DNA from: Shinisaurus crocodilurus
Taxonomy: Eukaryota; Chordata; Lepidosauria; Squamata; Shinisauridae
Length of the DNA: 64,000 nt
Direction of reading: 5' to 3'
NCBI GenBank assembly: GCA_021292165.1
Contig: CM037879.1
Span: 260,965,921-261,029,920 of the forward strand
The notes under the pieces were generated by a model that was given only the letters and a program-made list of their open reading frames with translations, was not told the origin of the DNA and searched no databases. Below, in pieces: positions 42,725 through 53,809 of the stretch. Made by a program: the position numbers and the translations under genes. Each line of letters begins with the position of its first letter. The first letter of the stretch is position 1.

Positions 42725-43795
42725 ATGTTTGTAGGGTTTTTTCTGCAAACTGGAAGTGGCTTACATGCAGTGCGCAGCCCCACAAATCCTGGGTTAATTA
42801 ATTCACATTTGGCCACCAAACACCACCATTACGTGGACAGCCAGGATTACTTGTGCCTGCTGTGCCCATCTGAGCTTTGGTACCCACCCCCAACTCAATA
42901 CAGAAACACCGTCAGTCTGGAATCCCAAGCATAACTATTCCAAGTACACCAAATTGTACCTGCTTGTGTGTGGACATATTGAGGATTGGGATTTTAGTTA
43001 CATTTATTCATTGCATGGTCAGGGTTGCAAAAATCTATTCCTGCACACACAAGGCTTGAGGGTTCCTCATCATCAACCATTGGGGGCACTCAGCTAGCCT
43101 ACAGCTTCCCATGTTGCAGTGTGCAATTCTGGGCCCAGTCACAAGCAAATGAAACTGCTGCCCTATTGATAATGGGGTCAGGGGTCCACATGATGGGGGA
43201 CTAAATACAATTTTGTTGGCTTCCTGATTGATAGATCGAAGGAAAGGAGGTGCCACTCAGGGACAGGCAAATGGCAGGCGAGTCTGGATTAATTTCAGAG
43301 CTGTCACAATAGTATGTCTATTTTAGTTTCTGGGCATTACTCACGTAGGATGAATTGCCCTGCATAAGACAGTAAATTCCTGTACTGTCCAGGTGAATTC
43401 TGGTTGTACCATCCTGACCAGGAAAGCTGTGGCTGGAGGGAGTCCAAGACCTTTTCATAGATTTCATAGATCATACAAGCCTCCTGGGCAGCCATCTCTC
43501 AATTTCATCTTGATCATTCCTCCCGGTCTCTAGGCTACAGGCTTTCTGCATTAACACACAGTCACTGCACAAAATCTTCCCTCAGATTATACTTATCTTG
43601 AGGGTGAAACAGACAAGGCTTCCTAGCCCCAAACAAGCTCCCTGCCCCCCGCCCACCCCGATTTTGCAGGACCAACTGAAGATATGTCAGGGTTTCCCGA
43701 GAGAGGAAATTAGGCTTGTATCTCACCACAGATATCCTTCTAGGTGATTCTGTCAAATTTGCCTGCTGCTAATGTGCTTGCACTGGCTTTTACAT
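42725..43795. other. unassigned spacer
   Basis: No gene recognised. A 20-base tail of the 5S-type SINE ('catagatttcatagatcat') lies near 43457. Confidence 0.5.
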
Positions 43796-43805
43796 CACAC
43801 AGGCA

Positions 43806-44272
43806 CAGGGCCGGATTAAGAGCATTATGGGCCTGGTGCTGAGGAGGGCGCGCGGCTGAAGAGGGCCTCCCCACCCTCCCTCCCGCCGCCGCCATCACCA
43901 CCACCCCGCCACTTACCTTCTCCGCGTCGTGTCGCTTCCGGAGCCCCGCCCGCGTTGTTTTGGCAGGAGGAAACAGCCCTGTTGCCATGGTTTCCCCGGC
44001 AAAAAACAGTGCGGGGGTCCCATCGCGTCACTTCCTCCTCCTCCTCGGCGGCGGCAGCAGCAGCAGCCGCCGCCAGGGCAGGGGGAGGGTAGGTTGGTGG
44101 TGGCGGCGCAGGGTTTTTTTTGCAGAGCAGGGCTGCTTTGGAGAGGGCCCCCCGCTAAATATTATTTTGCCTGGGGCGCCAAACTGCCCTGCACCGGTCC
44201 TGATTGTGGGCCTGTTTTGGGGTAGGGGCCTGGAGCTGCAGCTCCAATAGCCCCTATCTTAATCCGGCCCTG
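43806..44272. mobile_element. non-autonomous hAT with GC-rich interior
   Basis: Ends cagggccggattaag and cttaatccggccctg are perfect 15-bp inverted repeats. The duplication cacaggca at 43798-43805 and 44273-44280 is perfect. The interior 43845-44110 is GC-rich with a (GCA/GCC)n-like run 'ggcggcagcagcagcagccg'. Subterminal 'gggcctggtgctg' is typical of the ends. No transposase motif in any frame. Confidence 0.9.
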
Positions 44273-44280
44273 CACAGGCA

Positions 44281-44585
44281 CCCAGTTAGAAAGTTGGACA
44301 TGCAGATTTCTGGCTTACCAACACAAGAAAAATGGAAAACTGCTTCATTTCCAACTACAAAAATAAGGGGAAACTATCCAAAGGTAATACAGAAGACTGG
44401 CTTTCTTTTCTTTTCTACAGCTCAACAGTTCTTTTTAGAAGCTCTTTTCCTTGTGCAGCTCATTCTAAGAGGGACTGGAGCCCTGTGCAGATGGCCTAAA
44501 ACTGGCATCATTTTTAATGTTCAATGTGTGGAGAGATCAGGGTTGTCCCTGACCTGCAGGCATTCATCATTCACTGAGCACAGAG
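44281..44585. other. unassigned spacer
   Basis: Nothing recognised. Confidence 0.5.
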
Positions 44586-44590
44586 CCTAT

Positions 44591-44826
44591 GGCTGGGTTC
44601 AGACAACACAATAACCCACGCTCGAAAGTTGAGTATTGGTTGAGTGTGGGTTGTCGTTGAAATGTGAGTCATCGTGTTATCTGAACCCAGCCATACTAAA
44701 AAAATCATGGGTTGTTTGTGATTAACAAACCACAGTTTATTAGCGTGGCTGGGTTCAGACAACACAGTAACCCATGTTTCAACAATAATCCGCAGTTCAA
44801 TGACAACCCATACTCAACCCTTGATT
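44591..44826. mobile_element. foldback element family D, copy 3
   Basis: The left arm 44591-44695 runs from ggctgggttcagac to gtctgaacccagcc (with ttatctg on the right). A spacer 'gattaacaaaccacag' follows, then a right arm that stops at 'actcaacccttgatt'. Confidence 0.72.
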
Positions 44827-45014
44827 GTATACATCTTCTATATACGTTATCTGTACAATCTGTACCTTGCAAAAATGCAGGAAGAGAGCCAGTGGCACCC
44901 CTAGGGCTAGACCTCAGAGCTGAAGTCTAGGGCCAAAAGAGCTCATGCCAGGGCCCACCGTGGCCAATACTTGTTGCTGCAGCACCTTTTCTTTCTTATT
45001 TATTTATTTTTTTA

Positions 45015-45640
45015 AATTTATAGAGGGGTGCCTGGCAGGCCAGGAATGTACATGGTGACAGATGCTCTTTCTTTTTTTTAACTTTTAAAATATATTATCC
45101 TTTTTTAACAACAAAATTGTGCTTATTCCCAAGTACATGTATTTAGCATCAGGGCTGCAAAAGCAAACTCAGTTTTATTTCTGTAGTCATGATGGTGCTA
45201 TGATTTCAGTTTAAAATGTGAAACTGCACATGCTCAGGGTATTACTTTATATATCTCAGAGTTGGCAAACAGTGTTTTGCTGTTATTCTAACATATCAGG
45301 AATGTACAAACAGTTGTAGCACATGGAGGGGTGGGAGAGCAAAGAGAAATGTTAATCATGTGCTTCACAACTGAAATAATACAAACGGCCATATAAAGGG
45401 GCAGCTGAAGGTGCAATCCTATGCATGTGTACACAGAAAAATGTCCTACAACTCCCAGCATGCCCCAGCCAGCTTACAACTCCCAGCATGCCCCAGCCAG
45501 CTATAGCTATAGCTATATCTATAGCTGGCTGGGGCATGCTGGGAGTTGTAGGATTTTTTTGTGTCTACACATGCATTGCACCCTTAATGATAAGACCTTT
45601 AAGTCCAGGGTCTAAAATTACTTAGCTGCACCACTGAAGA
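45015..45640. repeat. interspersed repeat family Y, copy 2, with a nested MITE
   Basis: Shares the ordered blocks of 4755-5165, including 'acttttaaaatatattatcc' and 'ccagggtctaaaattac'. It is split by the family C element at 45409-45584. Confidence 0.65.
45409..45584. mobile_element. Harbinger-like MITE family C with duplicated arm
   Basis: Edges aggtgcaatcctatgcatg and catgcattgcaccct, flanked by tga and taa. 'acaactcccagcatgcccca' occurs twice in tandem on the left and once inverted on the right. A 'gctatagctatagctat' run lies at the centre. Confidence 0.75.
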
Positions 45641-45644
45641 GAGG

Positions 45645-46090
45645 TCATCTACAGCTTGTAAAAATATAGGTTCTATGCTCAAGGAACAAGCACTGCGAGG
45701 AGGGGGAAAGGCCAGCAGATAAAAACTCGCTCCCCACCGCCACCATCCGCCAAGGCTTTATTGCCACTGGGTTTTGAACTTCTGCATAGGGTCCAAGTTC
45801 TCTGTGTTCACTCATTTTCTCTCTCTTGGCATCTCCAGAAAGAGAGAAAAATGCCCTTAAGATCTGTTAACTGGAAATGCAGGGGTCATTTAAAAAAACA
45901 AAAGAACATCTCAATCTTCTGCAGCAGTTCTAGATAGTTTCCTCTTTGCTTTGGATTTCTTTCTGGACTTCATTTTCAACAGCTCAGCTGGGATATGATA
46001 TTTGTTACCGTTTTCCTGCCTTCTGTTCTTTGCTCTGTGTAAAAAATGGGTCATTTAGATAACAATAAGATATGCTCCAAATTTTCAGCA
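45645..46090. other. unassigned spacer
   Basis: Nothing recognised. Confidence 0.5.
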
Positions 46091-46123
<33 letters not shown>

Positions 46124-46137
46124 CTCTCTCTCTCTCC
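46091..46137. repeat. (TC)n/(CTTT)n microsatellite
   Basis: TC repeats with a central tttctttctttc run. Confidence 0.95.
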
Positions 46138-46442
46138 CATTTTTCAAATTACTTTGGAGAAACAAGCTGTAACATTGCTACACTGATGATGAGACAGAGC
46201 TGAAGGAAGTCACAGACAAAGCAACCACTAAGGATCCTGGGGGATTCCGATCACTTATGTAACTAGACCAAATATATTGCAAATTTAATTTATGGTAGAG
46301 GAGCAAGTGTTAGTGATCTCCCACCACAGTTGTTGAAAAAGCTGCAGAACTTATAATTATGCATACTCCAAACCTAAAGCACAGGACAATAAAAGACAAG
46401 GACCATGAGACACACACAGATCCCTGATGAAACACGCTCTGA

Positions 46443-46469
46443 CAAACAAACAAACAAACAAACAAACAG
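46443..46469. repeat. (AAAC)n microsatellite
   Basis: About six AAAC units. Confidence 0.92.
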
Positions 46470-47675
46470 TCATGAGAGGCTCCACCATCCTAAAATCCCA
46501 CCAGTCCAAGGGTGTTTCCAGAGGTCACTCAGAATCAATAGCATGGAACAGGAAGTGCAAAAGGATCCTATCAAGGAAGATATACTACGTGAAGTTTTGA
46601 GCTGCCATTGTTCTTAGGTGCAACAGTAGCTGTGCCATCCATATTGATCCTGGTAGCCTGTCTGCACCAGTGGTGCAACACACAATGCAGGGTGTCGGTG
46701 CTCCGAATCAGAGCATGAACCACCTGCAAAACCACCACATCTGAAAGCACCCCAAGTTGAGGCATCATGTTTGAATCAGACAGGTGCTGGAGTTGGAAAG
46801 GAAAGAAATAGATTTCAGAACATCTGTTTTCGCAAACTGGAATCTGCAGATTTGCTGTGACAGAATGGAAATATGCTGTTCGACATCTTTTCAGAGAAAA
46901 ACCATGTATCAGAAGTAATCATCCTTGATAACTTAAATGGGTGGTTTTTATGTATTCTGCAAAATGTAAGATTTAATCATAGCTAAATCTGTACTGCAGA
47001 CTTCCGCTCAGAATAGAAGGATGCAATTTTTGTGTTGGAGCATGAATTTTACACTATTGTTGTTTAATTTTCCAATATTTTTTTTCTTTTCCTTGTAAAT
47101 GCAACATGATTAAGCTGATTGTTTTTGGATAAATCAGCAATTCTCAAGTCCAAACACTCCCATTATTAGATGTCACTTATACAAAGAATGTTTCTCTTAA
47201 ACTTAAACTATATATAATCCCCCATCCTATATATTCATTTACTCTGAAGGTGGGCTCATTACAAGTGGTTTCATTATTGCAGACTCAGCGTTTGAGTGCT
47301 TCAAGCTGTCCAGTTAGTTTCTTTAAAAACATAAGAATTTCCATGCAATGATGGATCGAGTCAGGCTCTCAATCTCTTCTGTGGTTTCACTGCAACCAAG
47401 AAAGATCACAAGCAGTTCCCCCATTTTCTGTCTCCAGCAAGCGATAGTTGTCACCATTATTATTACTGTTGCTATTGCTGTTGTTGTTTGTTATTCTCTA
47501 TAGATAAATTCATACTGACCCATTCCCCATTTTAGGCCTGATTTAGAAACCTTCTAAACCGCACCTTTTGAAAGAGGTCATGTGGGCAAGGAAAGGTTGA
47601 TGGGGAGAAGTGAGGAAAACGTGACAGATAGGTTAGCCACTTATGCATCACGGAAAAGAAAAGAAAAAAAAGGAG
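46470..47675. other. unassigned spacer
   Basis: No gene recognised. A 65-codon minus-strand frame near 46571-46768 has no recognised motif. Confidence 0.45.
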
Positions 47676-47680
47676 CGGAA

Positions 47681-47937
47681 GGGCGCAATCCTATGTCCCT
47701 CTCACCTTGTCTGGGGGACGACGACACATAGGAATGGGCCTGGAAGGCGCTGTGACCTCGGAAATCCCTTCCGAGGTCGCAGAGCCTCGTAGCCGGTGCG
47801 GTTCTTTCCGTGCCAGCAGGGAACCAAAGACGGTCTTCTGCCTTCGGTTCCCCCGTGGGAGGGCGTTCCTAGGGGCGGGGAGGGGAGGAATGAGGCTCGG
47901 ATTCGGAAGGTTGCAGGCACCCTCATAGAATTGCTCT
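47681..47937. mobile_element. GC-rich element family Z, copy 2
   Basis: Begins gggcgcaatcctatg and ends near 'catagaattgctct', a decayed mirror of it. It carries a perfect 10-bp dyad gacctcggaa/ttccgaggtc at 47754-47763 and 47769-47778. Shares 'gggagggcgttc' and 'gtgcggttctttcc' type blocks with 36968-37300. Confidence 0.65.
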
Positions 47938-47939
47938 GC

Positions 47940-48935
47940 CCATGGAATCAACAAGGGGACGTAGATTTCCATAAAACTTGCATATGCTAATTTATGTGTA
48001 GAGATGCAAATTTTAAAATAATTAATATAATGTAAATAGAAATACAATAATCCTACCACAGTACGAAATGCATCTGGGTGACTTGTGTGCCTGCTCAGTC
48101 TGCTGTCTCGGTACGGTTGATAGACAGGTTCAAGGCCCTGCTCTCCCTTGTTATGTGTTGTTGTATTTTAACTTTAAAACCCTCATCCTGCTTTCCGGGG
48201 GGGGGGGTCCTTCCCCAGGCTCACATTTTGTTGTGTAATTTATACATAAGAAGACCTATCAGCAAGTGCTTTAAGGACATTGTCTAAAACAGTTTAGTAA
48301 AAAAAATATTACTAGATTTCAGCCACCTGCCTTTTACAGTTTTCTTTCTATAAACCAAATATGCCTAGGAAACAAAATTTCCTAGAAATCTCCATAAGAA
48401 TACATTTTATGGGGAACTTTTTGACCCAGAACAACTTTAACAATTATGGGGAAACAAAAGGAGGCCATCCACAGGCCATCTTATTCTCTTTTGATAGCCA
48501 AGAACAATAGCAAACACCTCCTTCAAACAGCAAAGAAATCCATTGAGGGAAAGCTTTGTTATGCTGATTTAAAGTTATAGGCCTCAGACCTTTCTTAGGC
48601 TTTTCAAATGCTAACTGACCTCTACCAGGCCGGGCTTTTCTTATGCAGATTGCCTGGATTAAGGAAAGAGTAAGTCTTTAGTTACCTTAAGTAGGTGAAA
48701 CCTGAAATCAATTCTTATTCTGATCCTAGCAGCCTGGGGAAAACATTTAGTAGGACAAAAGCCTTTCATATGCACCATTTGCCTTGCCTGAGGCACTTCT
48801 TTTTGGGGATTTTCAGGACCTTGGTATGTGAAGAAGGCTAGGTTTCATAAAAATGCAGGATGGGGTTTTTTAAGCAGGACTCAAGACTGGACAGCCTTGC
48901 AAATAGAGGATGCTTCAAATAGAGGGCAAATAAGG
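47940..48935. other. unassigned spacer
   Basis: Nothing recognised; G-run at 48197-48207. Confidence 0.5.
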
Positions 48936-48939
48936 TTAC

Positions 48940-49128
48940 TTCCAGTATCAGAGGCAGGATGCCTATGTACTTCAGTTACTGGGGAACATGGGCAGGAAGG
49001 TGCTGTTACATTCATGTCCTCCTTGTGGGATCCCGTGGGCAGCTGGTGGGCCACTGTGTGAACAGAATGCTGGACTAGATGGACCTTTGGTCTCATCCAG
49101 CATGGTTCTTCTTATGTTCTTATGAGAG
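48940..49128 (+). mobile_element. LINE 3' end (CR1/L2 group)
   Basis: 'aggaaggtgctgttacattc', 'ctgtgtgaacagaatgctgg', 'gatggacctttggtctcatc' and 'cagcatggttcttcttatgt'. Better preserved than 30057-30197. Confidence 0.75.
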
Positions 49129-49314
49129 CTGTTCTCGGACAGCCCTTCAAATAGAGGACTTTCCTCTGTAAAGTAGGACACATGACCACCCTAAGACAGA
49201 CGCCAACCACAGCTGATATCACAATGTCAGATCCATGATCACCAAGACATTTTTGTTTTATTTTAAGTATGCTGAAGCTAGGGCAGTTGCCGGCCCTCAA
49301 ATCAATACCATTTA

Positions 49315-49554
49315 CAGCCATGCCTTGGATTGAGAGCACAATTCGTTCCGGAAACGTGCTTGTAATCCAAAACACTCTTATATCAAAACGAAATCCCCCC
49401 AAAAAAATTTGTACAGAGATTTTTAATTTAAGCCATACTACAGTACTTGTATTGCAAGACGTCGCTTGTATATCAAGTTAAATACATATTTAAAAATTTG
49501 CTTGTCTTGCAAAATGCTCTCAAACCAAGTTACTTGCAATCCAAGGTATTACTG
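49315..49554 (-). mobile_element. Tc1/mariner-like MITE, copy 3, inverted
   Basis: Ends cagccatgccttggatt and aatccaaggtattactg, TA at 49313-49314 and 49555-49556. Inverted relative to 29502 and close to it in the centre ('aaatcccccc' with 'aaaatttgtacagagatttt'). Confidence 0.87.
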
Positions 49555-49559
49555 TACAG

Positions 49560-50180
49560 CCTGGTGTCAATGGGCTGCAATCACACCAACCGCAGCTCTT
49601 TCTTTACTTTTTTTCCCCCCTTGACTGGGCAATGCTGCTGTCAGATCCTCTGTGCCTATGATCAACCCTGCCCTACAGTAAATCCTTTGTGCATGCAAGA
49701 TCTAAGTTTCCATATATAAAAGGGGATTAAGTCAAGTGTGCTTGCAGCTTGAAATCTGCAAACAAATTAGAATGATATGCAATTAGGAATTCAGATGTGT
49801 AGGCGGGCCAGCAATTTATTTTTGTTCCCAGGGACCATGTTTAAATTGAGCAAGGGCTGATGGAGCCCACAATATTGGCTCCACCTACAATCACAAAAAC
49901 AAAGGGCTTTTAACCCCTTCCTCTCCAGTATGAGCAGCATCAGAGAGGCTTTGGCACAGCCCTACTAAGAAATGGTCTCCTTGCTCCCCTCTGTCTTTCC
50001 ACAGTGTGAACATCAGCACAGATCAGTCAGCAGTTCCCCCTTAGGCATGTCAGCTGCTCAATGCTATTTGCAAGTATCTTGGTTCACACACAGGAGCAAG
50101 TGCTGAAGTGCATAAAAGGGAGAACTTTCAACAGAGCTTGGGTTGCTATTTAGACTGGGGGTTGGGGAGTGGAGCCAGGA
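49560..50180. other. unassigned spacer
   Basis: Nothing recognised. Confidence 0.5.
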
Positions 50181-50186
50181 GACTAA

Positions 50187-50319
50187 AGGCACAATCCTAT
50201 GCATATTTAGACAGGAAAAGGTCCTACAACTCCCAATATTCCCTAGCCAGCCATGCTGGCTGGGGAATGCTGGGAGTTGTAGGACTTTTTCTTGCCTAAA
50301 TGTACATAGGATTGCACCT
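50187..50319. mobile_element. Harbinger-like MITE family C, full copy
   Basis: Edges aggcacaatcctatgcat and 'tacataggattgcacct', flanked by taa and tta. Long arms 'tcctacaactcccaatattc' and 'gaatgctgggagttgtagga' meet around 'agccatgctggct'. Confidence 0.8.
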
Positions 50320-50367
50320 TTAAAAGATTTTGCCTGAATCTTTATTCATACAAACAGGTGTCTGGGG

Positions 50368-50458
50368 CAGCCTTCGCCAGCCTGGTGCCTTCTGGTGTCT
50401 GGGGATGATGGGCATTGTAGTACAACACCTCTGGAGGGCACTAAGTTGGGGAAGGCTG
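50368..50458. mobile_element. hAT MITE family A
   Basis: Ends cagccttcgccagcctgg and gttggggaaggctg. Flanks gtctgggg and gtctggat match at 6 of 8. Confidence 0.78.
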
Positions 50459-50702
50459 GTCTGGATATACATGAGAAAGGGGAGGAGGTTCTTCAGGTGA
50501 AGAAGTCCACCGGGGTCTTCAGTTGCTTATCTTTGAACTACAGTATTCCTACAGGCCGAAAAAAAAGGTCACTGTTCATGTGAATCAAAGCAAAATTTTC
50601 CGTGTTGCAGCCTTCAACATTTCTTTTCAAGTTATGTATATTTCAAATTGAATATTTTTTTAAAAAAAATTCTAAAAGGACTGTATGCTCCTTATTGTAG
50701 AT

Positions 50703-50845
50703 CAACCTTTTCCAACCTGGTGCATCCCAGATCTGTTGGGCTACAACTCCCATCATTCACAGCCAGCATGGCCAATGGCATGATGATGGGGACAGTGGGA
50801 GTTGTAGTCCAACACATCTGGAGGGCACCAGTTTTGGGAAGGCTG
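50703..50845. mobile_element. hAT MITE family A
   Basis: caaccttttccaacctgg on the left and 'ccagttttgggaaggctg' on the right. 'ctacaactcccatcattc' mirrors 'gtgggagttgtagtcc'. The duplication is weak. Confidence 0.75.
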
Positions 50846-50935
50846 TCCTAAATGTACCCTAATCATACCAATTACAGCAGGACTGTATTGCGGGGGGGGG
50901 GGGATCATCCTGTTACGCTGATGATCTATGCATTC

Positions 50936-51510
50936 ATTGTACAAACAAAAACAGCAAGGGTCTTCTCAGTGGTCGTGTCCCCCCCCCAATTCTGGAATGC
51001 TCTCCCCAGTGAGGCCTGCCTGGTGCTAAGATTGTTTTCTTTTCAGTGCCAGGTTAAGACCTTCCTCTATTCTCAGGCATTTGCCAGCGGGAGATCCGGG
51101 TTCTAGTCCCCGCTTGGCCATGAAACTCACTGGGTGACTTTGGGCCAGTCACTGACTCTCAGCCTAACCTACCTCACAGGGTTGTTGTGAGGATAAAATG
51201 GAGAGGAGAAGGAGGATAATTATGTAAGCCGCCTTGGGTTCCTTGCAGGAAAAAAGGTGGGGTATAAATATAATAAATAAATAAATACAATAAGGCATTT
51301 AATCAGGTCCTGGGATTTCTTATTGTGGACTGTTAAAATTGTTTAGAGAAGCGTGTGTGTGTGTGCTGTCTGTTTATATGTTTGTATGTTAATGTTTTTT
51401 TATATTATGTACAATATTGTATTTCTAAGGCTTTTAATCTTTGTAAACTGCCCAGAGAGCTTTGATTATTGAGCGGTATAGAAACGAAATAAATGAAATG
51501 AAGGAAGGAA
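50936..51510 (+). mobile_element. L2-like LINE 3' end, split by a Sauria-type SINE
   Basis: The plus frame near 50954-51090 reads 'ARVFSVVVSPPQFWNALPSE' then 'FQCQVKTFLYSQAF', matching the C-terminal 'FsVaAPxxWNxLP ... FkxxLKTxLF' pattern of L2-clade ORF2. The 3' UTR resumes at 51297 and ends at 'ggtatagaaacgaaataaat'. The SINE lies at 51094-51296. Confidence 0.75.
51094..51296 (+). mobile_element. Sauria-type SINE, 5'-truncated, nested in an L2
   Basis: Starts in the tRNA-like part at 'gggagatccgggttctag' and carries the complete body and tail ('aagccgccttgggttcc', 'ggtataaatataataaat'). 'aggcattt' occurs just before (51076) and just after it (51292), a plausible target duplication. Confidence 0.85.
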
Positions 51511-51514
51511 GGCT

Positions 51515-52358
51515 CTAAGTACCCTACACAGCAGCAGGCCAGTGTCTTTAAACCCAGGTCTAAATAAACCCTATATAAAGTGGGGATGAGGTGTCTGATT
51601 TGAAGAGAAAAACAGATGCAGAAGTGAATGGTAGTTAGCCCTGTGACTTACCTCTCCACAAATTGTCTCCTGACATGTCTTTTCCTCTCCAGTGGGCTCC
51701 GACAGCTGAAGTGAACCCAGCTGGGAGAGAAATGCTGGGGTGATCGTTGTATGAGGAGGGTTCTGCACTTAGGCTCTTTCAATTGGACTGTCACACACAC
51801 GCCACAGCTTATGAGACTGGGGTAGTAGACCCACGTTTAAAGACAGGTCTCCGCTACCATCAATGTTTAGTTTTAGGTCCAAGGCATTTCAGTGGAGCAA
51901 ATGTAAAGACAGCAAAGTAGAATTAAGAGCTTGGGAAGTGGGGGAGGGGAGGGGAATCAAATTCCACATATCTTGCAGGTGACATCTTGAAAATTTGCAG
52001 ATGATGTCTTAAAAAGCTTAACTCACTCCATCAACTTGCAGAGAAGGTTTACTAAGGTGATCCTGATTCAATAGAGCAGTTAAGCTTCTTTTCTTGATCT
52101 TCATTGGCAACAATATCATTTAGGAAATATCAATGACAATGTGATCACCTTGTATCACTTTAGGTAAAGTTGAGCAGAATACCAGCAAACTGGGTGAAGA
52201 TGCAGAACAGGGGTGGGAAACCTTTCTGGACCCCAGGGCTGGATTTCCATGGAGGAAACTTCCCAGGGGCCACATCTCAGCAGTGGGTGTGGCCAGAGCC
52301 TAAAGTGGGCACGCTCATCTCACTCTCTCACACGCCATTCACACAGACACCCACACCC

Positions 52359-52360
<2 letters not shown>
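51515..52360. other. unassigned, with a hAT-like 5' end fragment
   Basis: 'caggggtgggaaacctttct' at 52208 resembles a hAT end; no matching right end was found. The rest is unrecognised. Confidence 0.4.

Positions 52361-52361
<1 letters not shown>

Positions 52362-52391
<30 letters not shown>
52362..52391. repeat. (CA)n microsatellite
   Basis: About fourteen CA units. Confidence 0.95.
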
Positions 52392-52392
<1 letters not shown>

Positions 52393-52394
52393 TT

Positions 52395-53755
52395 TTCCCT
52401 GCCTGTGGGGAGGAGGAAGGTGGTGTGCCAGGTGAGGAAGGCCCGTGAATCATATCAGGATCCCCCATGTAGGCGTAGGCCCCTTCCAGCTCTATGAATC
52501 TATGCCTGATGTAGAAAATTCAGAAACAGCCAGAAGCAAGAAGTAATCCATCCTGCTATCAGCAATCTATTGCCTTGTATACACCATTATCAATGGGAGT
52601 TCTTTAGTACTGAGGTATGTACATACTCACAAAAGGGAGTCTCAGATTTTGTTCCTTTCCTGACATGGTAATTTTCTTAATGCCATCCATGTAGGTTCTC
52701 TCCTGCAATATCTTGCTATTCATTTGCACAAATAGTACGTTTCTCTTCTCCAGCATTTCTCATCATGTAGTTACAGATAATTATGCCCCACGCAGTCTCC
52801 TCTTTCTACCATCCTTTAAAAATCCAATTCTTAACCACTTTTTTGTATATACTGCACTTCGAAAGCATTACTTTCCTGTACGTAATTTGTATCGATCACT
52901 TGCTGCTAAACTCCCCCTAATATGCCCGTCTATTTAAACACTGATGCCTCAGAAGACTTACAGCATTTTGACAATTTAGTACAGCAGAATGAACTACGGT
53001 ACGTACCTAAACTGTAACTACAGATTATGACTAGCAAGCATTGGGAATTTAAAAAAAAAAAAAAAAGTCCATCTCTGCCAGCTAAACCCACGACACTTTT
53101 AAGGAGTCTTATCTTTCAAATAATTGAGAGCCAAGCTGTCTGAAAATCACATCTTTTTTAATGTGTCTCAAGTCACAACCAAATAAGATAAGGGAACATC
53201 GCAATCTAACTGACATGCAGTGGTAAGATTATCACTGGAGGTATATATATATCACCAGAGTTAATCAGAGGCACTGGTACTTTACAGGCATTAAGAATAT
53301 TGGCAGAATAAGGCCAATGATTACTGGTTATATGTGCACTGTGATATTTTGCACTGTGGTATGTGAGCCCTTTTGGTCATGGCTATAATTTAATGTGCAC
53401 ATTCTGCACAGTACTTATGACTATTGCAACTGCATTTGCAATATAACAACAACAACAATAATAATTGATCATTCGTGTATTGTGAATACTGGTGGTATTT
53501 GACCTGTGTTTAAAAAATAATAATTACTTTTTAAAAAAATCACTGCATATACAGAACTTCAATCAGGCACAGAGTCAATTCATCAAATATGTTACTCAAA
53601 CCCATTATTGGGCTGTACCAATAATGCCAGTGGGAACACTGAATGTTTAATGCTCCCCTCCCACACACCCTGCATACAGAAAACAGGCACACAATGGAAA
53701 AGACTAGCCTAGCATCTCTTTCTTCCTGTACTAATGTCTACATGCAGGGAGGTGT
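52395..53755. other. unassigned spacer
   Basis: No gene recognised. A short SINE tail-like piece lies at 52474-52505 and an A-run at 53051-53066. Confidence 0.5.
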
Positions 53756-53756
53756 T

Positions 53757-53792
<36 letters not shown>

Positions 53793-53806
53793 TTGTTGTT
53801 GTTTTT
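53757..53806. repeat. (TTG)n microsatellite
   Basis: About fifteen TTG units with one interruption. Confidence 0.95.
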
Positions 53807-53809
53807 TAA

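Noticed and set aside
43740..44250. CpG-island promoter of a host gene
   Set aside because: The GC-rich text is enclosed exactly by hAT ends and a perfect 8-bp duplication, so it arrived with the element.
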